A model generated the notes under the pieces. The model was not told the origin of the DNA, did no database searches, and worked only from the letters and a program-made list of their open reading frames with translations. From assembly GCF_028595265.1 (NCBI RefSeq), contig NZ_JAQQXP010000001.1:2418001-2482000 (forward strand): 64,000 nt of DNA, given 5' to 3'. The stretch is from Alteromonas gilva. Its GTDB lineage: Bacteria > Pseudomonadota > Gammaproteobacteria > Enterobacterales > Alteromonadaceae. Position numbers and translations under genes: made by a program. Positions 1 to 8,595 of this stretch are shown in pieces (within the stretch, counting starts at the first letter, position 1; each line of letters starts with the position of its first letter).

Positions 1-2
1 AT

Positions 3-41
3 GATATGGCCAAAGCAATGGTCTCTGTTATAAACAGTTAA
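3..41 (+). CDS. possible 3' end of an upstream gene (partial)
   Basis: An open frame entering from the left edge ends in TAA at 39-41 and would encode a tail reading DMAKAMVSVINS. A second frame, ending at 33, is also open. The strong terminator just downstream suggests that a plus-strand gene ends here. Nothing can be said about its function from twelve residues. Confidence 0.3.
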   Translation, partial: DMAKAMVSVINS

Positions 42-57
42 TCACGCCGCTATCACT

Positions 58-88
58 AAAAAAGCCTTTAATATTAAAGGCTTTTTTT
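58..88 (+). terminator. rho-independent terminator
   Basis: AAAGCCTTTAATATTAAAGGC forms a near-perfect hairpin followed by seven T residues on the plus strand and preceded by a run of A, so it could also work on the minus strand. It probably ends the gene that enters from the left edge. Confidence 0.75.
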
Positions 89-230
89 ATGAATCCTGAT
101 CAGTCATAGCAGCATGATATTGACAAAACAGTGACTGCGGTAGCGGGCCGGCTTATATGAGCGCGCTATCAACGCCTGTACAACACAACAGTGCCACTAT
201 CCTAATACCGGTGTGTTAAATCAAAGCGCA

Positions 231-262
231 AAAGCGTGCTTGCCTGTCGAATGTCACGCTTT
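231..262 (-). terminator. possible weak terminator hairpin
   Basis: AAAGCGTG (231-238) and CACGCTTT (255-262) are perfect inverted repeats with a 16-base loop, placed 28 bases past the stop of the hydrolase gene at 290-793. There is no long T run behind the stem, so termination is only inferred. Confidence 0.3.
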
Positions 263-289
263 CCCTCTGATGTTGGGGGATGTCTCAGG

Positions 290-793
290 CTATTCGGTGA
301 GTCGCTCAAACAAAAACTGTTTAAATACCACACCAACCGCTTTCAACGAGTGGTTGAGGCGATGATCGCCGGGAATAAGATGCAGGGTCGCATTTTGCTT
401 TTTCGCAAAAGCCAGAACGTTTTCGGCAGGGATAATCTCATCTTGCCAGCCATGCACACATGTTACCGGACACGCTACCGGGAAGTCCTGTACCTTATAA
501 CCCGGCATGCCTACCGCCGGAGCAAGCAAAAATATCCCCTTTACCGGTTGCTCTAGCGCAGCGACCAAAGACACATAGCCGCCCATACTTGAGCCCACTA
601 ATAACACCTCCGGATCATCCTGTGGCATTGTGGTTAGCAAGTGTTTGACGCGTAATTCAGGATCGACCGTATCAGTGTAATCGATGCTGTCTACCTGACA
701 GCCCATTGCTTCGGCAATGCCCGCCAGGTATTTTATTTTGGATCCCCAGGGCCCGCTTTCTTTGCCATGCGAAAAAATCACTCTCACATACAT
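290..793 (-). CDS. alpha/beta-fold serine hydrolase
   Basis: A 167-residue small single-domain alpha/beta hydrolase. The nucleophile elbow GSSMGG lies at residues 67-72 (Ser69). An FSHG stretch near residues 7-10 is the likely oxyanion-hole strand. Asp118 in HGWQDEI and His144 or His148 in GDHRLNH are candidates for the rest of the triad. The size and motifs resemble the YqiA-like esterase group, but the substrate is unknown. There is no signal peptide, so it is cytoplasmic. The gene is a single unit with a good AGGAG-like ribosome site before its ATG (minus-strand reading of the bases after 793). Identity as a hydrolase is solid; any narrower name would be a guess. Confidence 0.8.
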   Translation of the reverse strand: MYVRVIFSHGKESGPWGSKIKYLAGIAEAMGCQVDSIDYTDTVDPELRVKHLLTTMPQDDPEVLLVGSSMGGYVSLVAALEQPVKGIFLLAPAVGMPGYKVQDFPVACPVTCVHGWQDEIIPAENVLAFAKKQNATLHLIPGDHRLNHSLKAVGVVFKQFLFERLTE

Positions 794-904
794 CTCCTTT
801 TTTGTGTGTGATTATCCGCGTTCTAAACTAAATAACAATGACATTTGTCTTACTGTATACGATTTTTAAAGTACAACATTGAGTTATATGCCAGCAAACC
901 ATGT

Positions 905-1270
905 TTAAGCAGCGCTTACCTGTTTATGGCAATAGACGTGCTGAACAAGCGACTGCAACTTTTTACACGCCTTCACGTATTTACTGTCTCTTTGATAATA
1001 AACCTGTTCAATCACCTGCCCTCGTTCATCAATTAAAAAGCTCGCCAGGCGTGCTTTGCGGTGCGGCAAATAAAACTGGTGCAGTGTAATCATGCGGCTT
1101 TTGGGTAGATGGGCCAGCTTGTGGTAAAAGCAAAACGGCAATTTAAGCGCTACCGCTCGCTTGTCTCCCCCATGTAAACACAACACATTCTGAAACGCAT
1201 CGTGTGTTTCACCCGCACAAATGCCGAAACGCTCAATTAAACTGTCTATGGTTTTTAATCCTGTTTGCAT
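905..1270 (-). CDS. unknown small protein under LexA control
   Basis: I do not recognise this 121-residue protein. It is rich in Lys, Arg and His and has several Cys, with no membrane segment or signal peptide; it begins MQTGLKTIDSLIERFG. A longer frame reaches 1324, but the ATG at 1270 is preferred because GAGGG sits about seven bases before it and because the longer version would run through the promoter and a perfect LexA box. The open frame, the ribosome site and the strong operator together argue that it is a real gene expressed on DNA damage. It stands alone between a hydrolase and an RND pump operon, so neighbours give no hint of its job. It could be a repair accessory factor, a division or replication inhibitor, or a toxin. 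Confidence 0.65.
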   Translation of the reverse strand: MQTGLKTIDSLIERFGICAGETHDAFQNVLCLHGGDKRAVALKLPFCFYHKLAHLPKSRMITLHQFYLPHRKARLASFLIDERGQVIEQVYYQRDSKYVKACKKLQSLVQHVYCHKQVSAA

Positions 1271-1620
1271 AACAATACCCTCAAATACTGTACACCCAAA
1301 CAGTACTGTATAATTTATCAGCATTCAAGGTTTTTTGTGATTTATTTTAAACCGGTTTATTTAAAGCCTGACATTTTGGGCATCGACTCACAGATTACGG
1401 CCTCGCTATTTTGTATTTGCTGACCTATCGTCCCCTGGCATCGCGCTCAAGGTTTTAATGTCAGTATTTAAAAGTGACGACTGCTCTGTCATTTGTGCAA
1501 TGAATTGCATCCGGGTGGCTATCTGCGGGTAATTTAACGGGGATGTCCTGTGGGTCAGCGCACCGCTGGCCCACAGGTTAAATGTAATGGGTTAATTGAC
1601 TAACCGCTCGCTGCTCCGGG
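1271..1620. other. intergenic region with one strong hairpin
   Basis: Apart from the SOS promoter, I see no gene here. At 1547-1577 CCTGTGGG-T-CAGCG and CGCTG-G-CCCACAGG form a strong imperfect stem with a three-base loop, flanked by ATTTAA and TTAAAT arms that could extend it. It follows the RND permease stop (minus strand) but has no T tract, so it may be a processing or stability element, or a poor terminator. Confidence 0.5.
1286..1305 (-). promoter_or_regulatory. perfect LexA (SOS) box
   Basis: The sequence is TACTGT, eight bases, ACAGTA, which matches the full arms of the gammaproteobacterial LexA consensus (TACTGT-N8-ACAGTA). It lies 15 bases upstream of the ATG at 1270. On the minus strand a -35 TTGAAT (1323-1328) is followed after 17 bases by TACTGT (1300-1305), which is both a plausible -10 element and one arm of the LexA box, so bound LexA would cover the promoter. 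A second, poorer half-site (CTGT-N8-TCAG) overlaps at 1306-1321. Confidence 0.85.
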
Positions 1621-4600
1621 CTATTTTGAAATCACCTGCGACTGACTGTCAGATGCCAGGCCTGCCGATTTTTTATTGGTTGTCAGGCCCCGTTTAATAT
1701 CATCAAGGATCACGTACAACGCGGGCACTAACAACAAGGTGATTACGGTAGCAAACAAAATACCAAAGGCTAACGAAATCGCCATGGGGATCACGACCTG
1801 CGCTTGTAAACTACGCTCAAACATAATGGGCACCAAGCCCATAAAGGTAGTCAGTGAGGTTAATACAATTGCCCTGAAACGCTGGGTACCGGCACTAATT
1901 GCTGCATCCAGCATACGGTGCCCCTCTTCCCGGGCGCGATTAACAAAGTCCACCATGATCAGGCTGTCATTTACCACAACACCAGATAACGCAATAATCC
2001 CGCAAATCGACAATACACTTACCGCGTGACCAAGCACCAGGTGGCCTACTATGGCGCCAACAATACCAAATGGAATAACCGACATAATAATCAAAGGCTG
2101 AGTGTACGAGCGCAGCGGTATGGCTAACAATGCATAAATAGCAAACAGCGCAAACAACAGCCCTTGCGCCAGCGATGTCATCGCTTCCATCTGCTCACGG
2201 GAGTTCCCCTGTAGTTTAAACTCAACCCGCGGGTACTTTTGGATAATCTCAGGAATTACCCGGCTGATCATTTCCATAGTTACCTGGTTCGGCTCCACTA
2301 AGTCTTTATTTACCGCCGCAGAAATGGTCACCGAGCGCTGCCCATCCACTCGAATAATCGAGTCATAACCTTCGCCCAGGGTAATATCAGCAACCTGCTC
2401 AAAAGGTACGTCCTGACCACTGGGTGAACGCACCCGCATGGTCTCTAGGTGACCTACTGAATTGCGCTCTTCACGGGGGTAACGCACCATAACTTTAATT
2501 TCTTCATCGTCACGCTGTACCCGCTGTACTTCGGCACCATAAAAGCCGTAGCGCACCTGCTGACCGAGTTGTTGCAAGGTAATGCCAAGCGCTTCAGCCT
2601 GCGGTTTGAGTGCCAGCTGAATTTCATCGGCACCACCTGAAAACGTATCGTTAATGTCCGAAACACCATTATATTCAGCTAGCGCCGCTTTCACTTCTGC
2701 ACTGATGCTTTCCAGTGCGCCAATATCTGATGAACTAAATTCAAAACTCAGATCTGAGCCACCACCAGGACCACCCGGCGCTACAAAACTCAGGGTTTTC
2801 ACACCCGGGATTTCCGGCATTAATGCGCGCCAGCGATCCTGTATTTCAGTATCAGTGACAGTTCGGGATTCACCTTTGCTGAGTTCGGCAAGTACCATGC
2901 CGCCTAACGCTCCCTGATCAAATGCAACGGCATGACTAATCACACCGGCGCCAGTCTCACGCTCTAACTGCTCGTTCATCTGGTACATGGCATTCAGTAA
3001 GGTGTCCAGAGCTTTATCGCGCTGGCTTAACGACGAGCCAGGTTCAAGTTCAAGCGAAGCCTGAACAAAATCACTGGGTATCGTCGGGAAAAACACAAAC
3101 CTGACCCAATCCCCCTTAAACATGCCAAAGGTGAGAATGAGCATACTCACAAAAGCCGCTAAGGTGACATACCGGAACTTCACTGCCTTGGCTAAAAACG
3201 GCGCATAAACATTGCTGATAAAGGTTTTAATACCCTCACTAAAATAATCTCTGAACCGTTGCAATTTATTGGCTTTGGCAGGATCGTAAGGTTTGAGCTT
3301 CATATGAGCCAAATGCGCTGGCAGGATAAGCTTTGATTCAACCAGTGAAAACAACAGGCAAACAATGACCACCAGACCAATGGTTTTCCATATTACGCCA
3401 AACGGACCAGACACCATGAGCATAGGCGAGAACGCCGCCACCGTTGTAAGTACGCCAAACGTAGCCGGCATAGCCACCTTTTTAACCCCGGCAATGACGT
3501 TGTCGGTGCTGTGGCCTTTTGCGTCAATCTCAGAATAGGCCGACTCCCCCATAATAATGGCATCATCTACCACAATGCCGAGTACAAGGATAAACGCAAA
3601 CAAGCTTAGCATGTTGATTGAAACGCCCAGCATATCCAGGGGCAGTATCATCAGTGTGCCTAAGAAACACACCGGCAAACCCACCATTACCCAGAACGCC
3701 AGCTTGATCTTCAAAAACAGCGACAGGACTAAAAAGACCAGTAACCCGCCAAAAAACATATTTTCAAGCATCATATTAAGCCGATCGGCCAAATAAAATG
3801 ACGCATCGCCCCAGACGTCGGCGTTTATATTGGCCGGAAACTTAGGCTTTTGTTTCTCGATATACGCGTTAACTTCTTTAGATATTTCCAATGCATTTTG
3901 ATCGCCAACGGCTTTTACCCGCACATTTACTGCGGGCTGATTATCAAACTTGGCATAGGGCGAGTCTTCAATAAAACCATCATCAATAGTCGCAATATCG
4001 CCAAGAGTTAAACGACTGCCATCAGCGCGGGTAAGCAGGACAACCTGAGCAAACTCCCACCCTGTATACGCCTGCCCTTTAGTGCGCAGTAAAATATTAC
4101 CCGAATCTGATTTAATGGAGCCACCGGGCAGATCTACCGACGATGCGCGTATCGCATTAACCACTTCGGAAAACGTCAGGTTGTATTTTTGCAGTGTATA
4201 TTCCGACAACTCGATGGAAATTTCGTAGTCGCGGTCTCCTACCACCTGCACACTGGATATTCCCGGCAGATTAGCAACGTCATCGCGCAGATCTTTGGCG
4301 AACTCTTTTAATTCGCGTTCATTGGCGTCGCCATACACCGCAATCCACAATACATCCTGTTGGAATTTGGTACGATACACCACCGGTTTTTCGGTATTAC
4401 CGGGGAATCTGGGAATGGCATCAACCTGCGATTTCACTTCGTCGAGGACAACCTGAACGTCATAGTCATCCTCGACCTGGATAGTAACTGAGCCCATTCC
4501 TTCGACGGCCGTTGCGGTGATCTGTTTGATACCATCTAAATCCTTGATAGCGTCTTCCAGTTTCAGTAATACGCCTTCTTCCACTTCTTGTGGCGCCGCG

Positions 4601-4779
4601 CCCAGGTATGGGACACGAACAGAAATCAGGTTGACTTCAAAATTCGGAAACACCTGCTTTTGAATAGACATAGCGCCGAATATACCGCCAACCAGTAAAA
4701 TCCACATCAACAGGTTAGCCGCAACATTATTACGGGCAAACCAGGCAATCAAACCTGTCTGGGTATTATAGTGCTGCAT
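1621..4779 (-). CDS. RND-family efflux transporter permease
   Basis: A 1052-residue inner-membrane RND pump of the AcrB/HAE family, of the usual length. The architecture is one N-terminal membrane helix (about 20-38), a large periplasmic porter domain, six helices in the middle, a second periplasmic domain and a C-terminal helix bundle. The proton-relay helix reads LGIVVDDAIIMGE, keeping both Asp residues of AcrB. The PNFEVNLISVRVPYLGAAP stretch after helix 1 is typical of the family. It lies three bases downstream of its adaptor gene, so the two form an operon. No outer-membrane channel gene is nearby, so a TolC encoded elsewhere is probably used. The substrate cannot be told from sequence. 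Confidence 0.93.
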   Translation of the reverse strand: MQHYNTQTGLIAWFARNNVAANLLMWILLVGGIFGAMSIQKQVFPNFEVNLISVRVPYLGAAPQEVEEGVLLKLEDAIKDLDGIKQITATAVEGMGSVTIQVEDDYDVQVVLDEVKSQVDAIPRFPGNTEKPVVYRTKFQQDVLWIAVYGDANERELKEFAKDLRDDVANLPGISSVQVVGDRDYEISIELSEYTLQKYNLTFSEVVNAIRASSVDLPGGSIKSDSGNILLRTKGQAYTGWEFAQVVLLTRADGSRLTLGDIATIDDGFIEDSPYAKFDNQPAVNVRVKAVGDQNALEISKEVNAYIEKQKPKFPANINADVWGDASFYLADRLNMMLENMFFGGLLVFLVLSLFLKIKLAFWVMVGLPVCFLGTLMILPLDMLGVSINMLSLFAFILVLGIVVDDAIIMGESAYSEIDAKGHSTDNVIAGVKKVAMPATFGVLTTVAAFSPMLMVSGPFGVIWKTIGLVVIVCLLFSLVESKLILPAHLAHMKLKPYDPAKANKLQRFRDYFSEGIKTFISNVYAPFLAKAVKFRYVTLAAFVSMLILTFGMFKGDWVRFVFFPTIPSDFVQASLELEPGSSLSQRDKALDTLLNAMYQMNEQLERETGAGVISHAVAFDQGALGGMVLAELSKGESRTVTDTEIQDRWRALMPEIPGVKTLSFVAPGGPGGGSDLSFEFSSSDIGALESISAEVKAALAEYNGVSDINDTFSGGADEIQLALKPQAEALGITLQQLGQQVRYGFYGAEVQRVQRDDEEIKVMVRYPREERNSVGHLETMRVRSPSGQDVPFEQVADITLGEGYDSIIRVDGQRSVTISAAVNKDLVEPNQVTMEMISRVIPEIIQKYPRVEFKLQGNSREQMEAMTSLAQGLLFALFAIYALLAIPLRSYTQPLIIMSVIPFGIVGAIVGHLVLGHAVSVLSICGIIALSGVVVNDSLIMVDFVNRAREEGHRMLDAAISAGTQRFRAIVLTSLTTFMGLVPIMFERSLQAQVVIPMAISLAFGILFATVITLLLVPALYVILDDIKRGLTTNKKSAGLASDSQSQVISK

Positions 4780-4782
4780 GAC

Positions 4783-5988
4783 TTAGGCTCCCGTGTTTAA
4801 CAAACTGTCTTGTGCAGGTTTGTCTTGTGTAGCCGGGTTTTCTTCAGGTAACCGCACAGGCATGCCATCATAAGGATTAGGTACTGCACTGCGCACAACT
4901 TTATCGCCGTCATCTAATCCGCCAGCAATAAACACCGACTCAGGACTTGAGCGCACCACGTCGACGTCTCTGATAAATAACTGATTGTTATCGTCAACCA
5001 CCAACACGGTGCCATCCAGACGTAATAAATTTCGCGGTAACACAATGAGTGATTGTGCATTGGTGCCGCTAATGACGGCTTTAACAAACTGACCAAAACG
5101 CAAAGGTGCACCCTGGGCTCCAGCACTGCGCAGATACGGGTCTTTCACTTCCACTACCGCATAAATCAGCCGGTTAGTGGTATCAAGTACGCCTTCACTA
5201 CGAACAAGTTTACCTTGCCATTGCATGGACTTACCGCCAACCACTGCACTCAGTGTTACTTCATTTTGGTTAGCAATACCGGTTGAAAGATCAATAAATG
5301 CCAAATCGCTATCGGTCAGTGGCAAACGTATTTCCGCTACATCCGTAGCATAAATTTCGCCAACCAGACTACCGGTTCCTACAAACTGGCCTAAATCAAC
5401 ACTGCGCTCTACAACAATACCATCGTAAGGGGCTATTACCTGAGTGCGGCTTAAGTTACGCTGAGCCCTGGCCAGCTTGGCTTTAGCAGCTTTTACATTG
5501 GCCTGTTCTTTGGCTAGCTGCGGTTTGCGCAAGCCTAATTCCGGGGCTACCACATCATTGACTGAGCGCCATTCCTGGGCCGCAACTTTACCGCGCGCCA
5601 GTTCTTCTTGCAGCGCCGCTTCGGCTTGTGCCAATTCAGCTTCTGCCAGACTCAATTCTGTTTGATAATCATCCTGTTCAACGGTTAACAATACGTCGCC
5701 CTGTTTAAACATGCCGCCCACCACAAAGTTGTCGGCCACAGAGACGACCCGGCCACTGACCTGGATTGCAATACTGGTTTTATGCTCTGGCTGCACATTA
5801 CCCTGGCTGCTCACGGTAAACTCAATGTTTTCTGAATAAACCGGTTGCGCGTCAACCAAAAAGGCCTGTTCTTCTACGACCTTCTTCTCTGGCGGCTTTT
5901 TGCTGATGATCATAATGGTAGCTGCTATGGCCGCCAAAACTAACAAGATAATCGGCAGCGCCGATTTAACTAACGATGATGCCTTCAT
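4783..5988 (-). CDS. RND efflux periplasmic adaptor (membrane fusion protein)
   Basis: A 401-residue adaptor of the AcrA/HlyD type. One N-terminal membrane anchor (about residues 9-30) is followed by a split lipoyl domain (IAIQVSGRVVSV early and APYDGIVVERSVDLGQFVG later), an alpha-hairpin of coiled-coil character rich in Ala, Glu and Leu (about 110-180), and beta-barrel domains. The low-complexity tail is rich in Pro, Asp and Gln. It is the first gene of a two-gene operon with the permease and bridges that pump to an outer-membrane channel. It has no lipobox, unlike the adaptor encoded at 22068. Confidence 0.92.
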   Translation of the reverse strand: MKASSLVKSALPIILLVLAAIAATIMIISKKPPEKKVVEEQAFLVDAQPVYSENIEFTVSSQGNVQPEHKTSIAIQVSGRVVSVADNFVVGGMFKQGDVLLTVEQDDYQTELSLAEAELAQAEAALQEELARGKVAAQEWRSVNDVVAPELGLRKPQLAKEQANVKAAKAKLARAQRNLSRTQVIAPYDGIVVERSVDLGQFVGTGSLVGEIYATDVAEIRLPLTDSDLAFIDLSTGIANQNEVTLSAVVGGKSMQWQGKLVRSEGVLDTTNRLIYAVVEVKDPYLRSAGAQGAPLRFGQFVKAVISGTNAQSLIVLPRNLLRLDGTVLVVDDNNQLFIRDVDVVRSSPESVFIAGGLDDGDKVVRSAVPNPYDGMPVRLPEENPATQDKPAQDSLLNTGA

Positions 5989-6249
5989 TTATTATTTCTC
6001 GGTAATGCTCGTTATTGCTGCTTATTACGCACAGCTTTACTAATACTAAGTGATAGGTTGGCAATTCTACGTTTACAGCGACTATTTTGCCCGTCTAACT
6101 TTGTTAACAAATGTAACGGGCCAGTGTTTTTTCAGGCATGCTGTCAAGCGCATTAATTAGGGCAGATTTGACACCGATAAACACTTGAATCGATGACTTT
6201 TTGAGCGTAATTTAGATGAAAAGCTATTTGTTGAGCAGGAGAGAAAACA

Positions 6250-6558
6250 ATGAGTCTTAAAAAGCAGTATTTAAAATCAAAACCGGTGTGCAAAGTGACC
6301 TTTAAACTAACCGCGACTGAAGCTGGCAGTGCTTCATCAGCCAAGCTAATTGGCGATTTCAACGCGTGGGATGTCGCCGCACAACCAATGAAGAAACTTA
6401 AAAATGGTGATTTCACCCAAACCCTGAATTTACCAGCCGATGCAGAGTATCAGTTTCGCTATTTGCTCGACGATGCTACCTGGGAAAATGACTGGGATGC
6501 CGACGCGTACGCGCCTTCTCCGGTCAGTTTTGAAGACAACTCAGTAGTGCGCGTATAA
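6250..6558 (+). CDS. stand-alone isoamylase N-terminal (CBM48-like) domain protein
   Basis: A 102-residue protein made almost entirely of one early-set beta-sandwich of the isoamylase/AMPK glycogen-binding type. The conserved core reads KLIGDFNAWD (about residues 36-45), followed by PMKKLKNGDF and YQFRYLLDDATWENDWDAD, the pattern of glycogen-binding CBM48 modules. There is no catalytic domain and no signal peptide. AGGAG lies eight bases before the ATG, so the start is secure. It may bind glycogen or act as a partner for a glycan enzyme encoded elsewhere; neither can be shown from context. Confidence 0.85.
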   Translation: MSLKKQYLKSKPVCKVTFKLTATEAGSASSAKLIGDFNAWDVAAQPMKKLKNGDFTQTLNLPADAEYQFRYLLDDATWENDWDADAYAPSPVSFEDNSVVRV

Positions 6559-6577
6559 ACGCGGTAATACTTTAAAA

Positions 6578-6606
6578 TAGCCCGCGGTAACAACTACGGC
6601 GGGCTA
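6578..6606. terminator. hairpin terminator between convergent genes
   Basis: TAGCCCGC (6578-6585) and GCGGGCTA (6599-6606) form a perfect eight-base stem with a 13-base loop and a short T-rich stretch after it. It lies between the CBM48-like gene and etfA, which converge on it, and may serve both. Confidence 0.6.
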
Positions 6607-6636
6607 CTTTGTTGACGGTAGCGCTTGGTATACCGT

Positions 6637-7566
6637 TTAGCTCAGCGCCCTGTCAATTTCTGGCAGAGCCTTAAACAAATCGGCAACTAAGCCATAGTCT
6701 GCTACCTGAAATATCGGCGCTTCGGGATCCTTGTTGATGGCGACAATGACCTTTGCGTCTTTCATTCCCGCTAAGTGCTGAATGGCCCCGGAAATCCCCA
6801 CGGCTATATACAACTGTGGTGCAACTATTTTACCGGTTTGCCCCACTTGCATATCATTGGGCACAAACCCCGCGTCAACCGCAGCGCGGCTGGCGCCCAC
6901 CGCAGCGCCTAATTTGTCGGCAATACTCTCCAGCATAGCGAAATTCTCGCCATCCTGCATACCGCGTCCACCTGATATCACAATATTAGCGGCGGTCAGC
7001 TCGGGGCGCTCCGATTTGGTCATTTCAGCGTGTTCAAAGGTTACCTGTTGATTTTCGATTACCGTATCAAGGGCCACCACCTCTGCGCTGTTTCCCTCAC
7101 TGGCAGCATCAAAAGCAGACGCTCGTACAGTCAGTACCTTTACGCTGTCATGGCTTTGGACAGTGGCAATAGCATTGCCAGCATAAATTGGCCGCACAAA
7201 AGTATCGGCACTTTCTATACCTGTAACATCCGATAACTGCACCACATCTAACAAGGCTGCAACCCGCGGCATAAAGTTTTTACCTGTAGTGGTTGCAGCT
7301 GCCAGAATATGCGAATAACCGTCTGCCATACTCACAACCAGTTCAGCTATGTTTTCTGCCAGTTGATGAGCATACACCGGGTTATCGGCGGTCAGTACCT
7401 TAGTAACGCCGGTGATTGATGCTGCCTGTCGGGCAACCTCCTGGCACTGACTGCCCGCCACTAAAATATGCACGTCGTCGCCAAGTTGCAGTGCAGCTGT
7501 AACCAGCTTGAGTGTTTCCGTTTTCAATTGTGCGTTATCGTGTTCTGCGTAGACCAATGTACTCAT
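6637..7566 (-). CDS. etfA: electron transfer flavoprotein subunit alpha
   Basis: A 309-residue FixB/EtfA protein. The N-terminal Rossmann-like domain is followed by the FAD-binding C-terminal domain, with the family signature visible as VISGGRGMQDGENF (about 196-209), GAAVGASRAAVDAGF (about 218-232), then QVGQTGKIVAPQLYIAVGISGAIQHLAGM and VAINKDPEAPIFQVADYGLVADL. With EtfB it forms the soluble heterodimer that carries electrons from acyl-CoA dehydrogenases to ETF:quinone oxidoreductase, whose gene is divergent next door. It overlaps etfB by four bases, which suggests translational coupling. Confidence 0.97.
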   Translation of the reverse strand: MSTLVYAEHDNAQLKTETLKLVTAALQLGDDVHILVAGSQCQEVARQAASITGVTKVLTADNPVYAHQLAENIAELVVSMADGYSHILAAATTTGKNFMPRVAALLDVVQLSDVTGIESADTFVRPIYAGNAIATVQSHDSVKVLTVRASAFDAASEGNSAEVVALDTVIENQQVTFEHAEMTKSERPELTAANIVISGGRGMQDGENFAMLESIADKLGAAVGASRAAVDAGFVPNDMQVGQTGKIVAPQLYIAVGISGAIQHLAGMKDAKVIVAINKDPEAPIFQVADYGLVADLFKALPEIDRALS

Positions 7567-8315
7567 GAGATCACCTTTGCGTCGTCGCGAAGCTTACTAA
7601 GAAGTTCCGTTACCGTATCAACCATTTCGCCACCGGCGCGAACCGGGGGAGGCGTTACTTTTAGCGTTTGGGTCCGTGGGCTTATATCGACACCGAGTTG
7701 CGCTGCTGTCATCACGTCCAGGGGTTTACGTTTGGCTTTCATGATGTCAGGTAACTTGGCAAAACGTGGCTCGTTTAAGCGCAAATCCGTTGAAATGACA
7801 GCAGGTAGTTTCAAGGTTAACGTCTGCAGTCCACCATCTATTTCACGGGTAACCTGGACGCTTTGCGCAGCCACATTAACCTTAGAAGCAAAAGTCCCCT
7901 GCGGCATGCCCGTTAACGCAGCCAGCATCTGCCCTGTCTGGTTATTATCGGAGTCGATAGCCTGCTTGCCAATAATGACTAGCTCCGGCGACTCCTGTGC
8001 AACAATTTTTGCCAGCAATTTAGCGACCTGCAATGACTCAGGAAAGTCATCACATTCGATATGAATACCGCGGTCGGCGCCCAGTGCCATTGCGTTGCGG
8101 ATTTGTTCCTGGCATGCTTTAGGACCAATACTCACAACAATTATTTCGCTCGCTACGCCCTGCTCTTTTAGGCGTACCGCCTCTTCTACCGCGATTTCGC
8201 AAAACGGATTCATCGCCATTTTGGCATTAGTGAGATCAACACCGGTCTGATCAGACTTCACCCTCACTTTAACGTTGTAATCAATCACTCGTTTCACCGG
8301 AACTAGTACTTTCAT
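7563..8315 (-). CDS. etfB: electron transfer flavoprotein subunit beta
   Basis: A 250-residue EtfB/FixA protein starting MKVLVPVKRVIDYNVKVRV. The AMP-binding and family motif VRLKEQGVASEIIVVSIGPKA is followed by ALGADRGIHIE and IGKQAIDSDNNQTGQMLA, and the C-terminal part with MKAKRKPLDV holds the usual recognition loop for dehydrogenases. It is the first gene of the etfBA operon. The palindrome at 8468-8485 upstream suggests control by a branched-chain amino acid or fatty-acid catabolism regulator. Confidence 0.97.
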   Translation of the reverse strand: MKVLVPVKRVIDYNVKVRVKSDQTGVDLTNAKMAMNPFCEIAVEEAVRLKEQGVASEIIVVSIGPKACQEQIRNAMALGADRGIHIECDDFPESLQVAKLLAKIVAQESPELVIIGKQAIDSDNNQTGQMLAALTGMPQGTFASKVNVAAQSVQVTREIDGGLQTLTLKLPAVISTDLRLNEPRFAKLPDIMKAKRKPLDVMTAAQLGVDISPRTQTLKVTPPPVRAGGEMVDTVTELLSKLRDDAKVIS

Positions 8316-8467
8316 ATAAGCCTCTTCTTATCTCGGATAGCTGTCGCTGCTTGCACTATGAATATCAGTCAGACATCTGGCCAATCACAGCCAGTGGGTT
8401 GTCTTATCCGCTGTCAAATTACAATTACAACAAGTCAGCAACATTTTTATAATAAAATTTACTTCCA

Positions 8468-8485
8468 GTTGACGTTAACGTCAAC
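8468..8485. promoter_or_regulatory. perfect 18-bp palindrome, probable LiuR-like operator
   Basis: GTTGACGTTAACGTCAAC is a perfect palindrome in the 280-base gap between etfB (minus) and the ETF:ubiquinone oxidoreductase gene (plus). Its ACGT-centred arms resemble the operator of LiuR, a MerR-family regulator of branched-chain amino acid and fatty-acid catabolism known to control etf genes in gammaproteobacteria. The palindrome is seen; LiuR binding is inferred from memory of the motif. Confidence 0.65.
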
Positions 8486-8595
8486 CTGGTTTAGCTTGAA
8501 GCTATCGTTTAAAAAGTTGCAAGGTGGCAAAAATGGTTGCCACTTTCGCTTACACCCACGCTATTAACAGGTCGTGACAACAGAGGAGTCTTGGT

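Noticed and set aside
236..556. 106-codon plus-strand frame over the hydrolase 3' end
   Set aside because: Begins within the hairpin at 231-262 and overlaps the hydrolase; no ribosome site.
7468..8064. 198-codon plus-strand frame across etfA and etfB
   Set aside because: Antisense to two clear flavoprotein genes and spanning their junction; composition is that of a shadow frame.
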